The notes beneath the pieces are model-generated. The model was not told the DNA's origin, did not search any database, and saw only the letters and a program-made list of their open reading frames with translations. Position numbers and translations under genes: made by a program. From Streptomyces camelliae (GTDB taxonomy: Bacteria; Actinomycetota; Actinomycetes; Streptomycetales; Streptomycetaceae), in NCBI RefSeq assembly GCF_027625935.1, contig NZ_CP115300.1, positions 2,418,001 through 2,482,000 of the forward strand: DNA of 64,000 nt. Reading direction: 5' to 3'. Shown here one piece after another: positions 41,110 to 49,756 of this stretch (position 1 is its first letter; each line of letters starts with the position of its first letter).

Positions 41110-44082
41110 TCAGTAGGCGGGCATCGTGCGCGGACCCAGGTCGTCGCGGGCGGGCGGCGGCGCGAGCCGGACCGTGGCGCCGAGCACGCTGACGCCGTGC
41201 GGGGCGACGACGACCGGCTCCAGGGTGACCGCGACCACCTCCGGGTGATCGTCGACCAGCCGGGACACCCGCAGCAGCAGCTCCTCCAGCGCCGGGGTGT
41301 CGACAGGCGTGGAGCCGCGCCAGCCGAACAGCAGCGGGGCCGTGCGGATCGACCGCACGAGCGACGTCGCCTCGCGGTCGGTGACCGGGACCAGCCGGTG
41401 CGCCATGTCACCGAGCAGCTGGGAGGCGGCCCCGGCGAGCCCGAAGGACAGCACGGCGCCCGCGGCGGGATCGATCACCGCGCGTACGACCGTGTCGACA
41501 CCCCGGGGCGCCATGCCCTGGACCACCGGCCGCAGATCCTCCGGCGTCCCGAACAGCTCGGTCAACTCGGCATACGCCCGGCGCAGTTGCTCCTCGTCCG
41601 CGAGATCGAGGCGTACGCCGCCCAGGTCCGCGCGGTGCCGCAGATGCGGGGCGGTGGCCTTGAGGGCGACCGGATAGCCGAGGGCGCGGGCGGCTTCGGC
41701 GGCGGCGTCGGGGGTGGGGGCGGGCAGGGCCCGGCGGACACGGATGCCGTACTTCCCGAGCAGCTCGCAGGTCTCGGCGGCGGGGATCGTGAGCCCTTCC
41801 CCGCGCGCGAGCAACTCCCCGATCAGCCGGGCGGCCCCCTTCTCGTCGATGTCGTCGTACTCCGGAACCTTCCCGGGATCGGCCGCCTCCCGCCGCCACT
41901 GCCCGTACTTCACGGCTTCGGCGAGGGCCCGGACCGCGCGTTCGGCGGCGGGGTAGGCGGGGATGAGGCGGGTGCCGTCGGGGGGTGGCACCGTCGCATC
42001 GCCTCGGACGGCGGGCTCCCTGCCGACCGCGTCCGCCATGGCGTGGGGCTCACTGCCGCTCGCACGGGCCGTGGGCGCCGCCCAGGGGGGCGGCGGTACC
42101 GCCCCGGCGCCCGCCCTCGCGGTGGGCAGGTCCGCAGGGCGATGGGGGTCCCCCCGCTCGAAACGGTGGGCACCGCCTGCCGTTCCGGGTGCCTTGTCAG
42201 CGGCCGCGGGTGCGGTACTGGCCGCAGCCGACAACGCCTGTGCGAGCCCCCCGAGCTCCACGTGCACCACCAGCACCGGCTTGCCCGGAACGGCCGCCGC
42301 CGCGGACCTGAGCGCCTCCGCCAGCTCCGCGTCCCCCGGCGAGCCCTCCCCGATCGCCGGGATCGCCGTCACCACGACGGAGTCGACCGTGTCGTCGGCC
42401 AGCGCGGCGGACAGCGCCCGGTGGAAGTCCTCCGCCGTCGCCCCGGTCGTCAGGTCCACCGGCCGGGCCGGCCGCAGGCCCTCCGCGAGGCAGCGGTCGT
42501 ACGCCAGCGCCCCCAGCGACTCGGAGTTGCCGAGGATCGCCACCCTCGGCCCGGCCGGCAGCGGCTGGCGGGCGAGCAGCAGGCCGGTGTCGACCAGTTC
42601 CGTGATCGTGTCGACCCGGAGCACCCCGGCCTGCCGCAGCAGCGCGGAGACGGTGGCGTGCGGCAGCCGGGTCGCGCGCACCGCGTGCCCCTGCGGCGCG
42701 GAGCCGACCCCCTGCACCACGACGAGCGGCTTCGCCGCCGCCGTCCGCCGCGCGAGGCGGGTGAACTTGCGCGGGTTGCCGATGGATTCCAGGTACATGA
42801 GGGCGACGTCGGTCTCGGGGTCGTCGTACCAGTACTGCAGGACGTCGTTGCCGGAGACGTCCGCGCGGTTGCCGGCGGAGACGAACGTGGAGACGCCCGT
42901 GACCCCGGTGACCCCTCCCCCGCGCCGGTGCAGCCGGGACAGCAGGGCGATGCCGATGGCGCCGGACTGGGCGAACAACCCGATGCGGCCGGGGCGGGGC
43001 ATCTCGGGGGCGAGCGAGGCGTTCAGCCGGACGCCGGGGGCGGTGTTGATGATGCCGAAGGCGTTGGGGCCGATGAGCCGCATGCCGTACGCGCGCGCGT
43101 GCCGCACGAGGGCCCGCTGCCGCTCCCGCCCTTCGGGCCCGCTCTCGGCATATCCGGCGGACAGGACGACGAGCCCCTGCACACCGTGCTCACCGCACTC
43201 GGCGACCACGGCGGGCACGTGATCGGCCGGTACGGCGATCACGGCGAGGTCGACCGGGCCGTCGATCTCCCGCACCGAGCGGTGCGCGGGCACCCCGTCG
43301 ACCTCCTTGAGGTCCTCGGGGAAGGCCCGGTTCACGGCGTGCAGCCGGCCGCTGTAGCCGCCGTCCCGGATGTTGTCGAGGACGCTGCGGCCGACTCCTC
43401 CGGGAGCTCGGCCGACGCCGATGACCGCCACCGAACCGGGCGCGAGCAGCCGCCGTACCGAGCGGGCCTCGGCGCGCTGCTCCCGCGCGCGCTGCACGGC
43501 GAGCGAGCGGTCGGTGGGTTCGAGGTCGAACTCCAGGCGGACGACGCCGTCCTCGAAGCTGCGCTTCTGGGTGTACCCGGCGTCCGTGAACACCTTGATC
43601 ATCTTGGTGTTGGCGGGCAGCACCTCGGCGGCGAAGCGGCGGATGCCGCGCTCACGCGCGACGGCCGCGACGTGCTCCAGCAGGGCGGAGGCGACCCCGC
43701 GGCCCTGGTGCGCGTCCTGCACCAGGAAGGCGACCTCGGCCTCGTCGGCCGGCGCGGAGGCGGGCAGACCGTCGGCGCCGATGCGGTCATAGCGTACGGT
43801 GGCGATGAACTCGCCGCCGATGGTGGCCGCGAGTCCCACCCGGTCCACAAAGTCGTGGTGCGTGAAGCGGTGGACGTCCTTGGCGGACAGTCGTGGGTAC
43901 GGCGCGAAGAAGCGGTAGTACTTCGACTCGTCCGAGACCTGCTCGTAGAAGCTGACCAGGCGGTCGGCGTCATCAACGGTGATGGGCCGGATGCGCGCGG
44001 TACCCCCGTCGCGCAGCACCACGTCCGCCTCCCAGTGGGCGGGGTACTCGTGCCGGTCCTGCCGGCCCGCCGAGGTCTGCAT
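41110..44082 (-). CDS. Protein acetyltransferase: N-terminal GNAT plus ADP-forming acyl-CoA-synthetase-like domains (Pat family)
   Basis: 990 aa from ATG 44082; a TTG 30 bases upstream is the alternative. The GNAT domain at about 20-190 has the acetyl-CoA loop VQDAHQGRGVASALLEHV. A CoA-binding Rossmann domain follows (SVAVIGVGRAPGGVGRSVLDN), then succinyl-CoA-synthetase-like domains (GLFAQSGAIGIALLSRLHRRG; the phospho-His position is Ser-Gly here). An ATP-grasp-like domain is C-terminal (YPVALKATAPHLRHRADLGG). Streptomyces Pat-like lysine acetyltransferases have this GNAT-first order and modify acetyl-CoA synthetases. First gene of the operon. Confidence 0.85.
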   Translation of the reverse strand: MQTSAGRQDRHEYPAHWEADVVLRDGGTARIRPITVDDADRLVSFYEQVSDESKYYRFFAPYPRLSAKDVHRFTHHDFVDRVGLAATIGGEFIATVRYDRIGADGLPASAPADEAEVAFLVQDAHQGRGVASALLEHVAAVARERGIRRFAAEVLPANTKMIKVFTDAGYTQKRSFEDGVVRLEFDLEPTDRSLAVQRAREQRAEARSVRRLLAPGSVAVIGVGRAPGGVGRSVLDNIRDGGYSGRLHAVNRAFPEDLKEVDGVPAHRSVREIDGPVDLAVIAVPADHVPAVVAECGEHGVQGLVVLSAGYAESGPEGRERQRALVRHARAYGMRLIGPNAFGIINTAPGVRLNASLAPEMPRPGRIGLFAQSGAIGIALLSRLHRRGGGVTGVTGVSTFVSAGNRADVSGNDVLQYWYDDPETDVALMYLESIGNPRKFTRLARRTAAAKPLVVVQGVGSAPQGHAVRATRLPHATVSALLRQAGVLRVDTITELVDTGLLLARQPLPAGPRVAILGNSESLGALAYDRCLAEGLRPARPVDLTTGATAEDFHRALSAALADDTVDSVVVTAIPAIGEGSPGDAELAEALRSAAAAVPGKPVLVVHVELGGLAQALSAAASTAPAAADKAPGTAGGAHRFERGDPHRPADLPTARAGAGAVPPPPWAAPTARASGSEPHAMADAVGREPAVRGDATVPPPDGTRLIPAYPAAERAVRALAEAVKYGQWRREAADPGKVPEYDDIDEKGAARLIGELLARGEGLTIPAAETCELLGKYGIRVRRALPAPTPDAAAEAARALGYPVALKATAPHLRHRADLGGVRLDLADEEQLRRAYAELTELFGTPEDLRPVVQGMAPRGVDTVVRAVIDPAAGAVLSFGLAGAASQLLGDMAHRLVPVTDREATSLVRSIRTAPLLFGWRGSTPVDTPALEELLLRVSRLVDDHPEVVAVTLEPVVVAPHGVSVLGATVRLAPPPARDDLGPRTMPAY

Positions 44083-44260
44083 GGGCCCCAGAGTACGGCT
44101 CGCGTCCGACAACGGCGCGAGGCAGTCTGTGGAGGACGAAAACCCGGACCGAGGCCGCGGTCCGACGACACGCCAGGGGCGGACGGACGTCCGCTCCGGG
44201 CATGCTTCACGATATGGGAAACTGGTCTAGACAACCCTGAACACCGAAGGGCAGCAACAC

Positions 44261-44542
44261 ATGGCTGAGCGCCGCGTCAACGTCGGCTGGGCCGAGGGCC
44301 TCCACGCCCGCCCCGCCTCCATCTTCGTCCGAGCCGCCACGGCCGCAGGCGTCCCGGTGACGATCGCCAAGGCTGACGGCACCCCCGTCAACGCGGCCTC
44401 CATGCTGGCCGTCCTCGGCCTCGGCGCCCAGGGGGGCGAGGAGATCGTCCTCGCCTCCGACGCCGAGGGCGCGGACATCGCCCTGGACCGGCTGGCCAAG
44501 CTGGTCGCCGAGGGTCTGGAAGAACTGCCCGAGACGGTCTGA
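44261..44542 (+). CDS. ptsH: Phosphocarrier protein HPr
   Basis: 93 aa from ATG 44261. It accepts phosphate from enzyme I and passes it to sugar-specific EII proteins in the PTS. H15 in EGLHARPAS is the phosphorylated residue; S47 in NAASMLAVLGLGA matches the regulatory serine region, although the actinobacterial motif differs from that of Firmicutes. Monocistronic, followed by a terminator. Divergent from the acetyltransferase operon. Confidence 0.93.
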   Translation: MAERRVNVGWAEGLHARPASIFVRAATAAGVPVTIAKADGTPVNAASMLAVLGLGAQGGEEIVLASDAEGADIALDRLAKLVAEGLEELPETV

Positions 44543-44560
44543 CCGCCCACGCGCAGAACC

Positions 44561-44599
44561 GCGAAGCCGCGTCGCCCTTTCCGGGCGGCGCGGCTTCGC
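44561..44599 (+). terminator. Terminator after ptsH
   Basis: GCGAAGCCGCG-TCGCC and GGGCG-GCGCGGCTTCGC pair into a long stem around CTTTCC. It also faces the convergent GntR gene. Confidence 0.75.
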
Positions 44600-44713
44600 C
44601 GTTTCCCGGGCGGCACAGCTCGGCCGCCTTTCGGGAATACGCGGGCACACCAGCAATTCAGGCAGCGGAAATACACCGCGCCGAATTACTCTTCTTTGTA
44701 TACGGCGCGCGTG

Positions 44714-45400
44714 TTAATGCCGCGGGCCCGACGTGTTTACGACGTGTTGCGAAGTCCTCACACGCTCACCGGCACCGGAAAAGCGCAGCCGGTGCGCGGC
44801 CGTCGTGCGCTCGCCGTGCAGCGCCGTGAGCGCCCGCGCGCGCTCGCCGTCGCCGCGCGCCACCGCGTCCACGATCGCGCCGTGCTCCGCCCAGGCATCG
44901 GCCGGGCTGGGCGGCGCCTCCACCGTGTACATCCAGGCGATCTTGTGCCGCAGCTGGGTCAGCATGGAGGTCAGCGACGGGCTGCCGCAGGCCTGGGCGA
45001 GCGTCTCGTGGAACCAGCCGCCCAGCGAGCGCAGATCCTCGCTGCTGCCCCGTCGGGCCCGCTCCTGACCCAGCCTCACCAGGCCGCGCAGCACCTTGAG
45101 ATGCGCCTCCGTGCGCCGCTGGGCGGCCCGGGCGGCCCCGAGCGGCTCCAGGAGCATGCGCATCTCCAGCAGGTCGGCGGCCTCCTGCTCGGTCGGCTCG
45201 GCCACGCACGCGCCCGCGTGCCGGCGCGTCACCACGAAGCCCTCCGCCTCCAGAGTGCGCAGCGCCTCGCGGACGGGGACGCGCGAGACGCCGTAACGAC
45301 GCGCCAGGACTTCCTCGGTCAGCCGGCTGCCGCGCTCGTAGACACCGGCGACGATGTCGTCCCGGATCGCCGTGCATACCGAGTGCGCCGGAATACGCAT
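44714..45400 (-). CDS. GntR-family (FCD-domain) transcriptional regulator
   Basis: 228 aa from ATG 45400 with GGAGG 6 bases upstream. Winged helix at 5-70: IRDDIVAGVYERGSRLTEE, ARRYGVSRVPVREALRTLE and GFVVTRRHAGACVAEP. FCD effector domain at about 75-215 with acidic/His ligand positions (DLLEMRMLLEP, LGGWFHETLAQACGSP, WAEHGAIVDAVARGDGERA). FCD regulators usually sense carboxylates or sugars with bound metal. Its target is not evident. Confidence 0.87.
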   Translation of the reverse strand: MRIPAHSVCTAIRDDIVAGVYERGSRLTEEVLARRYGVSRVPVREALRTLEAEGFVVTRRHAGACVAEPTEQEAADLLEMRMLLEPLGAARAAQRRTEAHLKVLRGLVRLGQERARRGSSEDLRSLGGWFHETLAQACGSPSLTSMLTQLRHKIAWMYTVEAPPSPADAWAEHGAIVDAVARGDGERARALTALHGERTTAAHRLRFSGAGERVRTSQHVVNTSGPRH

Positions 45401-45551
45401 GACCGACCTCCGCCTTAATCCCCGTGAAACGTCGACGATGGACGTGTGTTCCGTGACTCTATTCCAATGAGCCGGAATTTCCGACGGCGGGCCGGAATCC
45501 ATGGAGGTTTTTTGGACAGACCTCCGGCGGACAGCGTGAAAAACGGCGAAA

Positions 45552-45574
45552 GCCCCGGCTCGATGAGCCGGGGC
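45552..45574 (-). terminator. Terminator after the M23 peptidase gene
   Basis: Perfect 10-bp stem GCCCCGGCTC / GAGCCGGGGC with a 3-base loop; on the minus strand it is followed by a T-rich run (TTTCGCCGTTTTTC). Confidence 0.75.
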
Positions 45575-45597
45575 CGCGGATGCCGTGCGCGGGTGGG

Positions 45598-46314
45598 TCA
45601 GACGTTCACGCCGTGCTTGCGGAGATAGGCGACGGGGTCGACGTCCGAGCCGTAGTCGGGGGTGGTCCGGGCCTCGAAGTGGAGGTGCGGCCCGGTGACG
45701 TTGCCGGTCGCGCCGGACAGGCCGATCTGCTGGCCCGGGGTGACCTGCTGGCCCACCGTGACCCCGATGGACGACAGGTGGCCGTACTGGGTGTACATGC
45801 CGTCGGCCATCCGGATCACGATCTGGTTGCCGTACGCGCCGCCCCAGCCGGTGGAGACGACAGTGCCGGAACCGACCGCGTGGACGGGCGTGCCGCTGGC
45901 CGCGTGGAAGTCGATGCCGGTGTGCGAACCGGAGGACCACAGGGAGCTGCTGGCCTTGTAGCCCGTGGAGACGTACGAGTCGGTGATCGGGGCGACGAAG
46001 CGGTTCAGCCGCTCGCGCTCGGCCTCGCGGATCTCCTGGGCCCGCTCGGCCGCGGCCTGCTCGGCCGCCTTCTGCTCCGCGGCCCGCTGCTGGGCGGCGG
46101 CCTGCGCGTCGATGTTCGCGGCGATGTCGTCGCCCACGGTGATCACCGGGGTGAGGCCGGTCTGCTCGGGGGAGTTCTGGGCGGCGAACGCCGGGGCGGC
46201 CGCGAGGGTGCCGACGACTCCGGTGGTGAGGGCCGCGATACCGGCCGCCTGAGCGGTGGTGCGCTTGACCCGGCCGGGCTTGCGATGCTTCCCGGAGGCG
46301 CACATGAACGCCAT
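45598..46314 (-). CDS. Secreted M23-family cell-wall endopeptidase (LytM-like)
   Basis: 238 aa from ATG 46314, with AAAGGA 11 bases upstream; ATG 46305 is the alternative. N-terminal signal peptide (basic KHRKPGRVKR, hydrophobic QAAGIAALTTGVVGTLAA, cleavage near PAFA-AQN). A charged coiled coil spans about 70-105. The peptidase domain has SHTGIDFHA (Zn His and Asp) and GPHLHFEAR (HxH). It cuts peptide cross-links in peptidoglycan. A cyclic-di-AMP riboswitch just upstream should lower expression when c-di-AMP is high, as known for Streptomyces resuscitation-type hydrolases. Confidence 0.9.
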   Translation of the reverse strand: MAFMCASGKHRKPGRVKRTTAQAAGIAALTTGVVGTLAAAPAFAAQNSPEQTGLTPVITVGDDIAANIDAQAAAQQRAAEQKAAEQAAAERAQEIREAERERLNRFVAPITDSYVSTGYKASSSLWSSGSHTGIDFHAASGTPVHAVGSGTVVSTGWGGAYGNQIVIRMADGMYTQYGHLSSIGVTVGQQVTPGQQIGLSGATGNVTGPHLHFEARTTPDYGSDVDPVAYLRKHGVNV

Positions 46315-46329
46315 GAAGTGGCTGGTCCT

Positions 46330-46478
46330 TTCCTTCCCTCTCGCCTGCCGGGTTAGCTGACGGGTTCGGAGCAGGAAGGTCTCCTACGGCCCCCACGCGC
46401 ACGCGTGGGCGTCCGATTCACCCCAAGGGACCTGGGTCCCCGGCTCCCCTGGCTCGCGCCGTACGGGGACTCGGCGAT
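46330..46478 (-). ncRNA. Cyclic di-AMP riboswitch (ydaO-yuaA type) upstream of the M23 peptidase
   Basis: Read on the minus strand, the leader has the conserved blocks of the ydaO riboswitch in order: GAGCCGGGGACCC, TTGGGGTGAATCGGAC, GGCCGTAGGAGACCTTCCTG, CTCCGAACCCGTCAGCTAAC and CGGCAGGCGAGAGGGAAGG. This is the same layout as the rpfA leader in Streptomyces. It ends about 15 bases before the start codon of the peptidase. The 5' edge was set by eye. Established: ligand binding by this class shuts off wall-hydrolase mRNA. Confidence 0.9.
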
Positions 46479-46649
46479 GGCTGTCCGGTGCCGCGGGTGC
46501 GGCGCACTGCCTGACGAACAGCCCGGACGACGCTAGGCGGGCCCGTCGGTGATCCCCAAACCGATCCGGGTTTTTGTAGCGCATCCCACAGGGCAGACAG
46601 GCAACCTCCGCCCCAAATCGGGCATCTGAGGCGGGAAGCGGAACAGCAA

Positions 46650-46683
46650 GGGGCCCTGACGGCCCGTAAGCCGTCAGGGCCCC
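46650..46683 (-). terminator. Terminator after the M16 peptidase operon
   Basis: Perfect 14-bp stem GGGGCCCTGACGGC / GCCGTCAGGGCCCC with a 6-base loop, 16 bases past the second M16 gene's stop on the minus strand; T-rich bases follow. Confidence 0.8.
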
Positions 46684-46698
46684 ACGCATGCGCGTGCG

Positions 46699-48087
46699 TT
46701 ACTCGGCCGCCACCACGGTGACGTCGCCGATGCCGAGCGCCTCCACCGGCGCCTTGATCTGGGCGGCGTCACCGACGAGGACGGTCACCAGGCGGTCCAC
46801 CGGGAAGGCGTTCACGACGGCCGCCGTGGCCTCCACCGTGCCCGTCGCGGCCAGCTGCTGGTACAGCGTCGCCTGGAAGTCGTCGGGCAGGTGCTGCTCG
46901 ACCTGGTCGGCCAGCGTGCTCGCGACGGCCGCCGCCGTCTCGTACTTCAGCGGCGCCACCCCGACGAGGTTCTGCACGGCCACGTCCCGCTCGGCGTCGG
47001 TCAGGCCGTCCGCCGCGAGGGTGCGCAGCACCTTCCACAGGTCCTCCAGCGCGGGACCGGTGTTCGGCGTGTCCACCGAGCCGCTGATGGCGAGCATGGA
47101 GATGCCCGTGCCGTCCGCGGCGGAACGCAGGACCTGGCCGAACGCGCGCACACCGTAGGTGTAGCCCTTCTCCTCGCGCAGGACGCGGTCCAGGCGGGAG
47201 GTGAGGGTGCCGCCGAGGCAGTAGGTGCCGAGCACCTGGGCGGGCCACACGCGGTCGTGCCGGTCGGGGCCGACGCGGCCGATGAGCAGCTGCGTCTGGA
47301 CGGCGCCGGGCCGGTCCACGATGACCACGCGCCCGGTGTCGTCGGCGCTCACCGACGGCACCGTACGGGCCGCGCCCGGGGTGCCCGTCCAGGCGCCAAG
47401 GGTCTCGCCGAGCAGCGCGTCCAGGTCGACGCCGGTCAGGTCGCCGACCACGACCGCGGTGGCCGTGGCGGGGCGGACGTGGCGGTCGTAGAAGGCGCGT
47501 ACGGCGGCCGCGTCGATCTTCTCGACCGTGTCCTCGGTGCCCTGGCGCGGGCGCGACATGCGCGAGCTCGCCGGGAACAGTTCCTTGGAGAGCTCCTTGG
47601 CGGCCCGGCGGGAGGGGTTGGCCAGCTCGTGCGGGATCTCGTCCAGGCGGTTGCGGACCAGCCGCTCGACCTCGCTCTCGGCGAACGCGGGCGCGCGCAG
47701 GGCGTCGGCGAGCAGGCCGAGGCCCTTGGCCAGCCGGGAGGCGGGCACCTCCAGGCTGAGCCGGACGCCCGGGTGGTCGGCGTGCGCGTCGAGCGTGGCG
47801 CCCGCGCGCTCCAGCTCGGCGGCGAACTCCTCGGCGGAGTGCTTGTCGGTGCCCTCCGAGAAGGCCCGCGCCATGATCGTGCCGACGCCGTCCAGGCCGG
47901 CCGGCTCGGCGTCCAGGGGCGCGTCGAGCAGCACCTCGACGGCGACGACCTGCTGGCCGGGGCGGTGGCAGCGCAGCACCGTCAGGCCGTTGTCCAGCGC
48001 GCCGCGCTCGGGGGCCGGGAACGCCCACGGCTTGGCGTCGCCGGGCTGGGGCTGGGGGTGGAAGTCCATGGTGGCGAGCTCGGTCAC
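46699..48087 (-). CDS. M16-family peptidase-like protein lacking the zinc motif (partner subunit)
   Basis: 462 aa from a GTG that overlaps the upstream stop (GTGA). Fold as in M16 peptidases, but the HxxEH motif is gone: the equivalent region reads IMARAFSEGTDKHSAEEFA. The C-terminal half keeps the M16 'R/Y' region (GGTLTSRLDRVLREEKGYTYGVRA). This is the usual non-catalytic beta subunit, as in processing-peptidase-like dimers. It most likely forms a chamber with the catalytic protein encoded just before it. Confidence 0.85.
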   Translation of the reverse strand: MTELATMDFHPQPQPGDAKPWAFPAPERGALDNGLTVLRCHRPGQQVVAVEVLLDAPLDAEPAGLDGVGTIMARAFSEGTDKHSAEEFAAELERAGATLDAHADHPGVRLSLEVPASRLAKGLGLLADALRAPAFAESEVERLVRNRLDEIPHELANPSRRAAKELSKELFPASSRMSRPRQGTEDTVEKIDAAAVRAFYDRHVRPATATAVVVGDLTGVDLDALLGETLGAWTGTPGAARTVPSVSADDTGRVVIVDRPGAVQTQLLIGRVGPDRHDRVWPAQVLGTYCLGGTLTSRLDRVLREEKGYTYGVRAFGQVLRSAADGTGISMLAISGSVDTPNTGPALEDLWKVLRTLAADGLTDAERDVAVQNLVGVAPLKYETAAAVASTLADQVEQHLPDDFQATLYQQLAATGTVEATAAVVNAFPVDRLVTVLVGDAAQIKAPVEALGIGDVTVVAAE

Positions 48088-49487
48088 TTGGCCGTCTCCT
48101 CGTTCTCGTTGCCGGCCTCTACGGTCGCTTCCTGCTCCGGGTCCTCGCCGCGCCCCGCTTCCTCGGTGTGCTCGGCGGACTCGGCGGACAGCGGCTCGTA
48201 GACGAGGACCGCGCGGTTGTCGGGGCGCAGGCGGGCCTTGGCGACCTCCTGGACCTCCTCCGGGGTGATCTCCAGGACGCGCTTGACGGCGGTGAGGGCG
48301 AGCTGCGGGTCGCCGAACAGGACGGCGAACCGGCACAGTTCGTCGGCGCGGCCGGCGACCGTGCCCAGCCGGTCCAGCCACTCGCGCTCCAACTGGGCCT
48401 GGGCGCGCTCCATTTCCTCCGGCGTGGGGCCCTGCTCGGCGAACCGGGCCAGCTCCTCGTCGATGGCGGCTTCGATGACCGGCACCTCGACGTCCCCGGA
48501 GGTCTTCACGTCCAGCCAGCCCATCGAGGGGGCGCCGGCGAGGCGCAGCAGACCGAAGCCGGCCGCGACGGCCGTACGGTCGCGGCGCACCAGCCGGTTG
48601 TACAGCCGGGAGGACTCGCCGCCGCCGAGGACGGTCAGAGCGAGGTCGGCCGCGTCGCACGCGCGCGTGCCGTCGTGCGGGAGCCGGTAGGCGGCCATCA
48701 GGGCGCGCGCCGGGACCTCCTCGACGACGACCTCACGCTTCTGCTCGCCGATGACCTCCGGCAGGGTGCCGTCGCGGGGGGCGGGCTTGCCGTCGTGCGC
48801 GGGGATCGAGCCGAAGTACTTCTCGACCCAGGCGAGGGTCTGCTTCGGGTCGATGTCGCCGACCACCGAGAGCACGGCGTTGTTCGGCGCGTAGTAGGTG
48901 CGGAAGAACTGGCGGGCGTCCTCCAGGGTGGCCGCGTCCAGGTCCGCCATCGAGCCGATCGGCGTGTGGTGGTAGGGGTGGCCCTCCGGGTACGAGAGCG
49001 CGGTCAGCTTCTCGAAGGCGGTGCCGTAGGGGACGTTGTCGTAGCGCTGGCGGCGCTCGTTCTTGACGACGTCCCGCTGGTTCTCCATGGACTCGTCGTC
49101 CAGGGCGGCCAGCAGCGAGCCCATGCGGTCGGCCTCCAGCCAGAGCGCCAGCTCCAGCTGGTGGGCGGGCATGGTCTCGAAGTAGTTGGTGCGCTCGAAG
49201 CTGGTGGTGCCGTTGAGCGAGCCGCCGGCGCCCTGCACCAGCTCGAAGTGACCGTTGCCCTTCACCTGTCCCGAGCCCTGGAACATCAAGTGCTCGAAAA
49301 GGTGAGCCAGACCGGTACGCCCCTTGACTTCGTGGCGGGAGCCGACGTCGTACCAGAGGCAGACCGCCGCCACCGGGGTCAGGTGATCCTCGGAGAGCAC
49401 CACGCGCAGACCGTTGGCCAGGCGGTGCTCGGTCGCTGTCAGGCCCCCGGAGCCTGCCTCGGCTGTGGTCGTGTGACCCATGGGCAT
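48084..49487 (-). CDS. M16-family zinc metallopeptidase (catalytic subunit)
   Basis: 467 aa from ATG 49487 with GAAGGGA 7 bases upstream. Contains the inverted zinc motif HLFEH (RTGLAHLFEHLMFQGS) near residue 70 and the third ligand Glu in FETMPAHQLELALWLEADRM. The C-terminal half has GGGESSRLYNRLVRRDRTAV. Degrades or processes short peptides or unfolded proteins; no signal peptide, so cytosolic. Forms an operon with the zinc-free partner. Confidence 0.9.
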   Translation of the reverse strand: MPMGHTTTAEAGSGGLTATEHRLANGLRVVLSEDHLTPVAAVCLWYDVGSRHEVKGRTGLAHLFEHLMFQGSGQVKGNGHFELVQGAGGSLNGTTSFERTNYFETMPAHQLELALWLEADRMGSLLAALDDESMENQRDVVKNERRQRYDNVPYGTAFEKLTALSYPEGHPYHHTPIGSMADLDAATLEDARQFFRTYYAPNNAVLSVVGDIDPKQTLAWVEKYFGSIPAHDGKPAPRDGTLPEVIGEQKREVVVEEVPARALMAAYRLPHDGTRACDAADLALTVLGGGESSRLYNRLVRRDRTAVAAGFGLLRLAGAPSMGWLDVKTSGDVEVPVIEAAIDEELARFAEQGPTPEEMERAQAQLEREWLDRLGTVAGRADELCRFAVLFGDPQLALTAVKRVLEITPEEVQEVAKARLRPDNRAVLVYEPLSAESAEHTEEAGRGEDPEQEATVEAGNENEETAK

Positions 49488-49756
49488 GTACGTCCCTTCG
49501 CATGGGGATGCGGTGGTGCACACCGCGGTTTTCCTGCCGTTCCTGCCACTGTATGCAAAGCGTGCGGGACCTCGGCGAAGTTCCCGCGAGGCGTACGCCG
49601 ACAGCGATCGCGCGGCCCGCGTCCGGCCCTGCCGGGGATGCCGTTCCGGCGCCGTACGCGACCGTGTGCACCGGGTCGCGGCACGGGTTGTCGGTGCCTC
49701 GGTCCACAATGGTCGGCGTCAGATCAGTCAATCGCTTCAGCAAGGAGCCGGCAGCG

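Larger units (their letters stand above)
46315..46698. other. 384-base gap holding the riboswitch and a terminator
   Basis: From right to left: the terminator of the M16 operon (46650-46683), about 150 bases with the promoter of the peptidase transcript, then the c-di-AMP riboswitch directly before the peptidase start. No further gene. Confidence 0.7.

Noticed and set aside
41197..44268. 1,023-codon plus-strand frame antisense to the acetyltransferase
   Set aside because: Mirror frame of the GNAT/acyl-CoA-synthetase protein; no domain pattern.
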